Assembly: GCA_031288355.1 (NCBI GenBank)
Contig: JAITRN010000028.1
Span: 1 to 36,780, forward strand
DNA: 36,780 nucleotides
Source of the DNA: Candidatus Opitulatrix roisinitermitis
Lineage (GTDB): Bacteria; Actinomycetota; Actinomycetes; Actinomycetales; Bifidobacteriaceae
Direction: 5' to 3'
The translations under genes were made by a program, and so were the position numbers. Of the stretch, positions 17,971 to 26,669 are shown piece after piece. Numbering within the stretch: position 1 is the first letter of the stretch; each line of letters begins with the position of its first letter. The notes beneath the pieces were generated by a model. It saw nothing but the letters and a program-made list of their open reading frames with translations, did not search any database and had not been told where the DNA came from.

Positions 17971-20900
17971 TTAACTTCCTTTAACTTTAACATTTGCAGC
18001 AGTAGCTTCAGTCCCATTAATTAACCAATCAACCGAACCTTGATTTTTAGCTAATACAAAGTGTCCCTGCCAAGATGTCTGAATAAACATATTGTATTTT
18101 TCAACACCTGTTTTATTTGTAAAGTCAACACCAGACCAATCAATATCGCCGTTCAACAAGGCATCAGCAAAAATAAGACTCATGTCCAAAGCTACATTTC
18201 CAAAACCCTGAGGCAAGGAAAAATCGCTTGCAAAAGCGACTCCTTGAAACATGGTGATCATACTAGTTGCCACGCTTCCGAAGCCCTGAGGCAGGGAAAA
18301 CCCACTTGGAAAAGAGGCGCTGTCAAACATAGCATTCATATTAGTTGCTGCGCTTCCGAAGCCTGCGGGAAATGAAAATCCACTTAAAAAAACGACATCT
18401 ACAAACATAGCACTCATATTAGTCGCTGCGCTTCCAAAACCTTGAGGCAAGGAAAAATTAGTTGATAAAGTGGTACTATAAAACATATAACTTACGTCTA
18501 AAGCAACAGCACCAAATCCAACAGGCAAGGAAAATCCACTTCGCAAAGTAGTATCATGAAACATATAACTTATATCTAAAGCAACAGCGCCAAATCCTGT
18601 GGGCAGGGAAAAATTGTTTGGTAATGAAGTCTGCTCAAATATATGACTCATATTAACTACCTTGCTTCCGAAGCCTGCGGGAAATGAAAATCCACTTGGC
18701 AAAGTTGACATATAAAACATGCCTTGCATATTAGTTACCACGCTTCCGAAGCCTGCGGGTAACGAAAATCCACTTGGCAACAAAGTAAACATAAACATAT
18801 AATTCATATTTGTAGCAACAGCGCCAAATCCTGCGGGCAATGAAAAATCGCTATTTAATTTTGTCTGCTGAAATGTGCGATTCATACTAGTCGCCAGGCT
18901 TCCGAAGCCTGCGGGTAACAAAAATCCACTTGGCAAAATGGCATTTTGAAACATACCATCCATATCAGTTGCCACGCTTCCGAAGCCTGAAGGAAATGAA
19001 AATCCGCTTGGCAACGAAACCTGACCAAACATAAATTTCATATTGGTTGCCATAGAACCAAATCCAACAGGCAAGGAAAATCCACTTGGCAAAGCAGAGT
19101 CATAAAACATATCCAGCATATTAGTAACCACGCTTCCGAAGCCCTGAGGCAGAGAAAGGCCGCGAATTAACCGAGTATTTGTAAACATATATGACATATC
19201 AGTAATGTCTGAAGTTCTCAAATTAGATAAATCAATACTAGCACCGTTAGGGGAAAGTGATAAATTACTAAAAAGCCAAGAACTTATAGGATTAGCTTCA
19301 ACTCCGCCATCAGACCCTATAATTATTTCAGTGTCATTTTCAACACATCCTAAAATGCTCTTGTCTCCATCAGAAGATACATCAGTCGGATTAGAACAGG
19401 TCGGTTTTGTTTTTTGAAAAGATATTTTAGTAATCTGAGACCGAGCCGGGCCAGATATTCCTAAAAAAGTGACCGGATTAATACTTTCCATTTTCAATAT
19501 TGATTCTCCCCCTTTAACTCTAATTCGAGAAGGGTCGCCAATATTGCTATTAGTGACTAAAAATATTCTGCTAGCCTCATTTTGCACAAGTATAAAATAG
19601 TCATTCCAAATAACGCCAGTAAACATATCAGTTTTGCTGGCCGTAGAAGTTAAAAAATTAGTTTCTGACCAGTCAATATCGCCATTTAAAGTAGCTCCGC
19701 TAAACATAGCATTCATATTAATGACATTTTTAGCAAAATCTTCCTCAAAAATTCTATCATGAGCAAAAATTCTATTAGCAAACATATATGCCATATTCTC
19801 TGAATTCACCCCAAAGCCTTTCGGAAACACAAAATTGCTTGGAATAACACTATTGACAAAACCTTGATCCACCGCAAACGCTGCATAAGATGAAAAAACA
19901 TTTCCCAAATTAGATATTACTGAAAAATCCAAACTCTGCAAAGCGCTTGTGGAAAGATTAGAAAAAAGCCCATCCGCGCTATATGGATTGCCCTTCACCC
20001 CTAAAGGCTCACCAATAACAATTTCAGTGTTGTTTTTAACGCATCCTAAAATACTTCCATTTTTACTTGATGAAACATCAACAGGATTATTGCAAACCGG
20101 CAAAGTTTCTATAAAACTAATTTTAGTTATGTTTTTTCTATTTAAATTTGAAATTCCCAAAAAGTTAGTTGGTAAAACAAGATTGCCATTTGTTTCAATG
20201 GATTCTCTAGCCAAATAAGGCGTTATATTTAAAATATTGGCTAATCTTGCTAAGAAAACTGCCATTTGTTCACGACTGACTCTTGTAGTTGGTCTATATG
20301 TACTGTCAGGATAACCCTGCGTTATATTATATTTCAAAAGCCAAGCAACGGCTTCGGCCTGGCCATTATCGCGCAATTTTTGGCTATCAGAAAACTCCTC
20401 CATATATGAATTTACTTCATCAGGAGAAATATAAGGCTGGCCAACATATTTATATATAAATTGAGCCATTTGTCCGCGATTTACAACAGAATTAGGCATA
20501 TAAACGGCGTCTCCCGCTTTAGTACAAGCCTTGTCTGGTTTGCCTTTTGCAGTGCATACATAACCTGTTGTTATTCCTGCAGCCGAAAGCCAATCTATAT
20601 CGGCTTTATTTTGTTCTTTATCGGTCACATCTTTGAATTTAATAGGCTGACCACTAGGTGCCGGTCCGCCAGCTAACCTTTTGAAGAAACTAGCCATCTG
20701 ACGTCGATTAACCGCCTTTTTAGGATTATAAGTTGTGGAAGTATAGCCCGTGGTTATGCCAAAAGCTGCTGCCCATTTAATTTTCGCTTGGCTTTCAGCC
20801 TCTAAACTAGAAATATCTTTAAAATTAATGTTTGTAGCCGCAGCTCCAAGCGCTATCTGAACGGGCCTTGACTTGTCAGATTCTGCTGGCGAACTAATTT

Positions 20901-21303
20901 GGCCACCTGATATTTGAACATAAACCTTAACTTTATAATTTGAAGTAAATAAATTTGCAAATGTTTGCGTTAAAACTGATTTAGAAATATTTTGAGCAGT
21001 TTGAACTACTCTATCTATTTCATCCACTAAATCCACTTTATAAGTCCAATCACCAAGCGGTTCAGGAGACGGCGGAGACCAGGATACTCCGAGAGAATAA
21101 TTGCTGATCCGCTCAATTACAACATTTTCGGGTGCAGGAGGGGCATCATTCATGCTAGCTTGAACTAATGGAGTTTGAAAACCTACACCAATTGTTTGGA
21201 AAACAAAAGCTACCACTAAACAAAAAATTGCTTTTTTAAATAGACTTTTAAAATAAACAAAATTTTTATATCTATTTACTATATTCGTTTTTAAACTATT
21301 CAT
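17971..21303 (-). CDS. Array paralog 2: Fn3 + 3x SLH + two modules, the second with thirteen 26-aa repeats (1110 aa)
   Basis: N-terminal half nearly identical to paralog 1; C-terminal tandem 'LPSGFSLPAGFGSVATNMxxMFxxxx'. Confidence 0.88.
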   Translation of the reverse strand: MNSLKTNIVNRYKNFVYFKSLFKKAIFCLVVAFVFQTIGVGFQTPLVQASMNDAPPAPENVVIERISNYSLGVSWSPPSPEPLGDWTYKVDLVDEIDRVVQTAQNISKSVLTQTFANLFTSNYKVKVYVQISGGQISSPAESDKSRPVQIALGAAATNINFKDISSLEAESQAKIKWAAAFGITTGYTSTTYNPKKAVNRRQMASFFKRLAGGPAPSGQPIKFKDVTDKEQNKADIDWLSAAGITTGYVCTAKGKPDKACTKAGDAVYMPNSVVNRGQMAQFIYKYVGQPYISPDEVNSYMEEFSDSQKLRDNGQAEAVAWLLKYNITQGYPDSTYRPTTRVSREQMAVFLARLANILNITPYLARESIETNGNLVLPTNFLGISNLNRKNITKISFIETLPVCNNPVDVSSSKNGSILGCVKNNTEIVIGEPLGVKGNPYSADGLFSNLSTSALQSLDFSVISNLGNVFSSYAAFAVDQGFVNSVIPSNFVFPKGFGVNSENMAYMFANRIFAHDRIFEEDFAKNVINMNAMFSGATLNGDIDWSETNFLTSTASKTDMFTGVIWNDYFILVQNEASRIFLVTNSNIGDPSRIRVKGGESILKMESINPVTFLGISGPARSQITKISFQKTKPTCSNPTDVSSDGDKSILGCVENDTEIIIGSDGGVEANPISSWLFSNLSLSPNGASIDLSNLRTSDITDMSYMFTNTRLIRGLSLPQGFGSVVTNMLDMFYDSALPSGFSLPVGFGSMATNMKFMFGQVSLPSGFSFPSGFGSVATDMDGMFQNAILPSGFLLPAGFGSLATSMNRTFQQTKLNSDFSLPAGFGAVATNMNYMFMFTLLPSGFSLPAGFGSVVTNMQGMFYMSTLPSGFSFPAGFGSKVVNMSHIFEQTSLPNNFSLPTGFGAVALDISYMFHDTTLRSGFSLPVGFGAVALDVSYMFYSTTLSTNFSLPQGFGSAATNMSAMFVDVVFLSGFSFPAGFGSAATNMNAMFDSASFPSGFSLPQGFGSVATSMITMFQGVAFASDFSLPQGFGNVALDMSLIFADALLNGDIDWSGVDFTNKTGVEKYNMFIQTSWQGHFVLAKNQGSVDWLINGTEATAANVKVKGS
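18157..19170 (-). repeat. Intragenic tandem repeat, 78 bp (26 aa) unit, 13 copies
   Basis: Codons 712-1049 of the 1110-aa ORF divide exactly into thirteen 26-aa units from LIRGLSLPQGFGSVVTNMLDMFYDSA to FASDFSLPQGFGNVALDMSLIFADAL. Confidence 0.95.
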
Positions 21304-21334
21304 AATTCCTGCCTTTATATTTAACTAAAAATAA

Positions 21335-21363
21335 CTTATATTACAACTTTAACATTAATTCAA
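21335..21363 (-). promoter_or_regulatory. Predicted promoter of 17971-21303 (-35 TTGAAT, 17 bp, -10 TATAAG) with adjacent A8/T8 tract
   Basis: Minus-strand hexamers conserved between array intergenic regions. Confidence 0.5.
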
Positions 21364-21438
21364 AAAAAACGATTTTTGCAATTCGTTTATAACAAAAGAA
21401 TTATGGCCCTCAAAAAAAATATAATTATAAAAAATTTT

Positions 21439-23931
21439 CTAAACCTTTATCTGCACTCTATCAGCCGGAGCTCCGCCTGCTATCAAAGCATCTTTGGAAG
21501 CTTCGTTTTTCACTAAAACCACATGATCATTCCACACCGCATCAGTGAAAAGATCTTTAAGATTCGTCCCTTTATCAGTTAAATCAGCCGCTGACCAATC
21601 AATATTATAAGATAAATTCACATTTATAAAAGTGGAAGAAATGGAATAATTTATTCCAAAATCATTTGGCAAAACAAAAGGTCCTTGAAAAATTGCACCA
21701 TTAAAAATACGGTCTCCTGAACCCGCGTTCTGAAAAAAGCCAACAGGCAAGGTCCAGCCGCTCGCTATAGTGGCCTTCTCAAACATATTTTCTTTCAAAT
21801 CTTCCCAAGGAGGATAACTTTCATAATTTAATTTAAAAGTTGGAACTTTAAAATCAGCCGGAATAACAGCTTCTGAAAACATTCCTTGACCATCTGAGTA
21901 TGAACAAAAATCATCTGGCAAAGTGAAACCACCAGGAATTACCACTTTTGAAAGCATATATTCTACATGAGCATATTTACCAAAATTCTCAGGAAATGAA
22001 TAATTTTCTGGGAAAACAGCGCCTTTAAACATATTGTCCATTAAAATATCTCTACGCTGTATAGTATCTTCTGTCGAACCAAAATTTTTCGGAAAAACTA
22101 AGCTAGACGGAATTTTAGAATAAGCAAAAGCATAATACAAAAGGGATCTGTGCGTACTCCCTGACGAAACAGTAGCAAAATTCTTGGGCAAATGAAAGCC
22201 GGCTGGAAAATTAACTTTTACGAAAATATATGACAAATTGACAACATTCATACCAAAATCATCTGGGAAAGAAAAGCCGGGCGCAAAAACAGTTGAATCA
22301 AACATATAGCTCATAATAGCAGATCCATATTTTCCATTATTTTTAGTCATCAAAAACTGTGGCAAGGAAAAATCCGCCGGGAGTGTTGCTGACCTGAACA
22401 TGCCACTTGCAATTTCGCAATCCCAGGCAAATTTAGCTGGAAAAATTATGCCTGATGGAAAAATAACATTATCAAACATACTCAACGCACTTTTAGCGTT
22501 TTGGCCAAAATTGTCTGGAAAAATTATACTATTTATTTTGCCAAAATGATAAAACATATTATCCAACCATCTTGTAAAATGAACATTCAAATGCCTAAGA
22601 TTTAGCGAAACCCCTAAATTGGAATTAAAATTGGCAAAGAGGTATCCATTGTTAAAACTGTCTACCATAACTCCGCCTATTTGACCAATAGTTATTTCGC
22701 TCCCGTTCACACAAGCCAAAATCGCGCCTGTGTCACCATAAGAAACATCTATTGGAGAAGAACAAACTGGTAAATAATCTATAAATTCAATTTTGGTTAT
22801 AGCGCTTCTGGCAACTCCTGTATTCAAAAAACCTTCTCTAAAATTTTCAATTTTTAAAAATGGCGCAACTGCTAAATTCTGTGATGAATAAGCCATAAAT
22901 TTAGCCATCTGAACTCGCGAAACAGTGTTATTTGGTTTATATTGGCCGTCAGCATAGCCCGAAATAATTGAATTTTTTATAAGACAGGCCACAGCCTGCT
23001 TTTGCTCGTCATTGGTCAATTTAGAAGAATCGGTAATCTTATCTAAATATTTGTTAATATCAAGATCAGAGAATGGCGATCCAAAATATCTGTAAATCTC
23101 TAAAGCTAATTGAGAACGAGTTATAAATTTGCTGCCATAAAAAATTTTATCACCTTTTTTAGTACAAGCTTTATATGGTTTGCCTTTGGCCGTGCAATCA
23201 TATCCCTGAATAATTCCTAGGCTAACAGCCCATAAAATAGCATTTTTATGTTCATTATCAGCTAAATCCACAAAAGGGTTCTCTACTTCAGCCACAGAAG
23301 GCTTGCCAGCTGAGCGATAAATAAATGAAGCCATTTGTTCGCGGCTGACTTTCCCGCTAGGGTGATAGCCCCCATCTTGATAACCTGTGGTTATTCCGTA
23401 GTTGGCTATCCAATTAATTTGCTCTTGAGAATCAGCTGGCTGATCACTTATATCATTGAATTGATCCCTATCAACAGCGTTCAAATAAATATTTACCGTA
23501 TCGTTTGTTTCAAGCGGTATACCATAAGGGAAAGACCACGCTGTTGCTTTATAATTGCCTGCCACTACATTATTAAAAGTATATTCAAATACATTTCCAT
23601 CTAACGTTCCGGACTGGTAAAAAGTTTCTCTGTAGAAAGAATTACTTAAATTAAACTGAATGCTATCTTGACCATAACCTGGCGGAGTTTGAAGATCTAT
23701 TTTAATTGAATTACTGCCGATTTTTGTTATTGAAACCGCAAAGTCATCAACCGCTTTTGGATTAGCCACTTTTGAATTAACTTCACTTAAACTACCCTCA
23801 TTTAAATTAATTGCGTTCGCTTCTGATGCAGACACTGCACCAAATAATGAAAAACAAAAAACCGCTATTAAGCAAAAAGCTAATTTTTTGAATAAACTTT
23901 TTGAACAAAAACTATCTTTATATTTATTCAC
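21439..23931 (-). CDS. Array paralog 3: SLH/BspA-like surface protein (830 aa), GTG start after loss of the ancestral ATG
   Basis: SLH x3 ('FNDISDQPADSQEQINWIANYGITTGYQDGGYHPSGKVSREQMASFIYRSAG'), header 'ITKIEFIDYLPVCSSPIDVS...ILACV', cap 'NIDWSAADLT...SKDALIAGGAPADRVQIKV'. Confidence 0.85.
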   Translation of the reverse strand: MNKYKDSFCSKSLFKKLAFCLIAVFCFSLFGAVSASEANAINLNEGSLSEVNSKVANPKAVDDFAVSITKIGSNSIKIDLQTPPGYGQDSIQFNLSNSFYRETFYQSGTLDGNVFEYTFNNVVAGNYKATAWSFPYGIPLETNDTVNIYLNAVDRDQFNDISDQPADSQEQINWIANYGITTGYQDGGYHPSGKVSREQMASFIYRSAGKPSVAEVENPFVDLADNEHKNAILWAVSLGIIQGYDCTAKGKPYKACTKKGDKIFYGSKFITRSQLALEIYRYFGSPFSDLDINKYLDKITDSSKLTNDEQKQAVACLIKNSIISGYADGQYKPNNTVSRVQMAKFMAYSSQNLAVAPFLKIENFREGFLNTGVARSAITKIEFIDYLPVCSSPIDVSYGDTGAILACVNGSEITIGQIGGVMVDSFNNGYLFANFNSNLGVSLNLRHLNVHFTRWLDNMFYHFGKINSIIFPDNFGQNAKSALSMFDNVIFPSGIIFPAKFAWDCEIASGMFRSATLPADFSLPQFLMTKNNGKYGSAIMSYMFDSTVFAPGFSFPDDFGMNVVNLSYIFVKVNFPAGFHLPKNFATVSSGSTHRSLLYYAFAYSKIPSSLVFPKNFGSTEDTIQRRDILMDNMFKGAVFPENYSFPENFGKYAHVEYMLSKVVIPGGFTLPDDFCSYSDGQGMFSEAVIPADFKVPTFKLNYESYPPWEDLKENMFEKATIASGWTLPVGFFQNAGSGDRIFNGAIFQGPFVLPNDFGINYSISSTFINVNLSYNIDWSAADLTDKGTNLKDLFTDAVWNDHVVLVKNEASKDALIAGGAPADRVQIKV

Positions 23932-23969
23932 TAAATTTATCTTTGAATTATTAACAATCTTCCCCTTTT

Positions 23970-26525
23970 CTAAACCTTTATCTGCACGCTGTCAGCCGGC
24001 GCTCCTCCTTCTATCAAAGCATCTTTAGAAGCCTCGTTTTTCACTAAAACCACGTGATTATTCCATACCACATTGGCAAAAAGATTAGAAAATTGCGAGC
24101 CCCTATTAGTCAAATCAGCCGCCGACCAATCAATATTATAAGATAAATTCACATTTCTAAAAATTGACTGAATAGAATAATTTAAGCCAAAATCATTCGG
24201 CAAAACAAAAACTCCTTGAAAGACCGCACCATTAAAAATAAGATTTCCTGAACCTGCGTTCTGAAAAAAGCCGACTGGCAAGGTCCAGCCGCTTGCTATA
24301 GTGGCCTTATAAAACATATTTTCTGTCAAATCTCGCATATAGGAATAACTTTTATAATTTAATTTAAAAGTCGGAACTCTAAAATCAGCTGGAATAACAG
24401 TCTCGGAAAACATCCCTGTACCCTCGCAGTATGAGCAAAAATCATCTGGCAAAATAAAACCGTTCGGAATATTCACTTCCGAAAACATATAACTTACCAA
24501 AGCACGCTCAGCAAAATTTGCTGGAAATGAATAATTCTCTGGGAAAACAGCACCCTTAAACATGTTATCCATACGGAAACTAGTTTTTGGCTCATAAATA
24601 GATTCTGAGCCAAAATTTTCTGGAAACACTAAGCTAGACGGAATTCTAGAATAGGCAAAAGCATAATTTAAATACACTCCTAAATGGTAACCGCTAAAAT
24701 TTTTGGCAAAATTATTAGGTAAATGAAAACCTGCCGGAAAATTAACATTTGCAAAAATTCCGATCAAATCACTAACGTTCATACCAAAATCATCCGGCAA
24801 TGAAAATCCTGGTTCAAAAACAGCTGAATTAAACAAATATCCCATATAAACAGGAGGGTCATATTCAGAATTACTTTGATTTAACAAAAATTTCGGCAAG
24901 GAAAAATCTGCGGGCAGCTTGTCTCCGCTAAACATAGCCTCTGCAGAGCTGCAATTTTGACCAAATTTAGCTGGAAAAACAAAGCCTGACGGAAAAGCAG
25001 AATTTTCAAACATATAGTCCATACTTTTAGCAGTTTGGCCAAAAGTATCTGGATAAATTAGATTATTTATTTTGCCAAAATGATAAAACATATAATTCAA
25101 GGATTTAGCAAAATTAGCATTTAAATGCGTAAGGTCCAATGAAACCCCTTCTCCAAGGTTAAAATTAGAAAAAAGATATTGGGTATTATAATCATCTAGC
25201 AAAACTCCGCCTATTTGACCAATAGTTATTTCGTCCCCATCAACACAAGCCAAAATTGCGCCTGTATCACCGAAAGAGACGTCTATTGGAGAAGAACAAA
25301 TTGGCAAATAATTTATAAATTTAATGCTAATTACAGCCCTTCTGCCAAGCCCTGTATTCAAAAAATTAACTGGATTAGAACTTTCAGTTTTCAAAAATGG
25401 CACAATTTTTAAATCTTGAGATGAATAAGCCATAAATTTAGCCATCTGGGCGCGCGAAACAGTGTTGCTCGGCTTATATTCTCCATCTGGATAACCTGAA
25501 ACAATTGAATCCTTTAAAAGATATGCCACAGCCTCTTTTTCTTCAAAACTAGTCAATTTAGCAGAATCAGTAATCCTATCTAAATATTTATAATATTCAC
25601 CTGGCTCAAAAAATGGCGTTGAAAAATATCGGTAAATCTCTAAAGCTAATTGAAGGCGGGTTATAAATTTACTGCCATAAAAAACCTTATCGCCTTTTTT
25701 GGTACAAGCTTTATATGGTTTGCCTTTAGCTGTGCAGTCATATCCTTGAACAATTTCTCGGCTGGCCACCCATAAAACAGCATTTTTATGCTCATTATTA
25801 GCTAAATCCACAAAAGGGTTTTTTATTCCCGACACAGACGGCTTACCAGCTGAACGATAAATAAATGAAGCCATTTGTTCACGACTAACTTTTGTGTTAG
25901 GGTGATAGCCTCCGTCTTGATAGCCTGTGGTTATTCCATAACTAGCCACCCAATTAATTTGATCTTGCGAATCAGCTGACTGATTGCCTATATCATTGAA
26001 TTGCGGCTTATTAACGGCATTCACATAAATACTAACTGAATCAACTGAAGATCTCTTTACGTCACCAACACTGCGCCCTATTGAATATACATTTGCTCTA
26101 TAGTTGCCCGTAGCCACATTATTAAAAGTATATTCAGTGATGGAGCTATATATCCTTGAAGTCCTATAAGCATTTTTAAATGTCCAGTTAATATCACTTG
26201 TTGAAAGAGTGTTGCATAAACGAAAAGCAATTGATTCTTGATCATAATCCGGCGGCGTTTGTAAATTTATTTTAACTGAATTGGCGCCAATTTTTGTTAT
26301 TGAAACCGAAAAGTCATCATATGCTTTTGAATTAGCCTCGCTTGAATTAACTTCACTTAAATTACTCGTATTTAAATTAACTGCGCTTGCATTTGGCATA
26401 GACACTGCACTAAATGAAGAAAAACAAAAAACTGCTATTAAACAAAAAACTATTTTTTTGAATAAATTTTTTGAGTAAAAACTATCTTTATATCTATTTA
26501 CTAAATTTATTTTTGAGTTATTCAT
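23970..26525 (-). CDS. Array paralog 4: SLH/BspA-like surface protein (851 aa)
   Basis: Same architecture as paralog 3; ATG start MNNSKINLVNRYKDSF and signal peptide. Confidence 0.88.
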   Translation of the reverse strand: MNNSKINLVNRYKDSFYSKNLFKKIVFCLIAVFCFSSFSAVSMPNASAVNLNTSNLSEVNSSEANSKAYDDFSVSITKIGANSVKINLQTPPDYDQESIAFRLCNTLSTSDINWTFKNAYRTSRIYSSITEYTFNNVATGNYRANVYSIGRSVGDVKRSSVDSVSIYVNAVNKPQFNDIGNQSADSQDQINWVASYGITTGYQDGGYHPNTKVSREQMASFIYRSAGKPSVSGIKNPFVDLANNEHKNAVLWVASREIVQGYDCTAKGKPYKACTKKGDKVFYGSKFITRLQLALEIYRYFSTPFFEPGEYYKYLDRITDSAKLTSFEEKEAVAYLLKDSIVSGYPDGEYKPSNTVSRAQMAKFMAYSSQDLKIVPFLKTESSNPVNFLNTGLGRRAVISIKFINYLPICSSPIDVSFGDTGAILACVDGDEITIGQIGGVLLDDYNTQYLFSNFNLGEGVSLDLTHLNANFAKSLNYMFYHFGKINNLIYPDTFGQTAKSMDYMFENSAFPSGFVFPAKFGQNCSSAEAMFSGDKLPADFSLPKFLLNQSNSEYDPPVYMGYLFNSAVFEPGFSLPDDFGMNVSDLIGIFANVNFPAGFHLPNNFAKNFSGYHLGVYLNYAFAYSRIPSSLVFPENFGSESIYEPKTSFRMDNMFKGAVFPENYSFPANFAERALVSYMFSEVNIPNGFILPDDFCSYCEGTGMFSETVIPADFRVPTFKLNYKSYSYMRDLTENMFYKATIASGWTLPVGFFQNAGSGNLIFNGAVFQGVFVLPNDFGLNYSIQSIFRNVNLSYNIDWSAADLTNRGSQFSNLFANVVWNNHVVLVKNEASKDALIEGGAPADSVQIKV

Positions 26526-26565
26526 AATCGCTATCCTTTATTGGCCTTTATATTTACTAATAATC

Positions 26566-26593
26566 ATTATACTATGATTTAACAATAATTCAA
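26566..26593 (-). promoter_or_regulatory. Predicted promoter of 23970-26525 (-35 TTGAAT, 16 bp, -10 TATAAT) with adjacent A10/T10 tract
   Basis: Consensus -10; aligns with the other array promoters. Confidence 0.55.
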
Positions 26594-26669
26594 AAAAAAA
26601 ACAATTTTTGGAATTTATTTATAACAAAAATATTATTAATCCATAAAAAATAAATTGCGAAAAACTTTC

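Noticed and set aside
18157-19170. Regular 78-bp repeats that could suggest a CRISPR-like array
   Set aside because: Units are contiguous, in one open frame, with no unique spacers; they encode 26-aa protein repeats.
15231-20676. Plus-strand small ORFs inside array genes (e.g. 15231-15419, 16914-17129, 20461-20676)
   Set aside because: Recurring only because the antisense strand of conserved SLH/repeat regions stays open; no recognisable domains or ribosome-binding sites.
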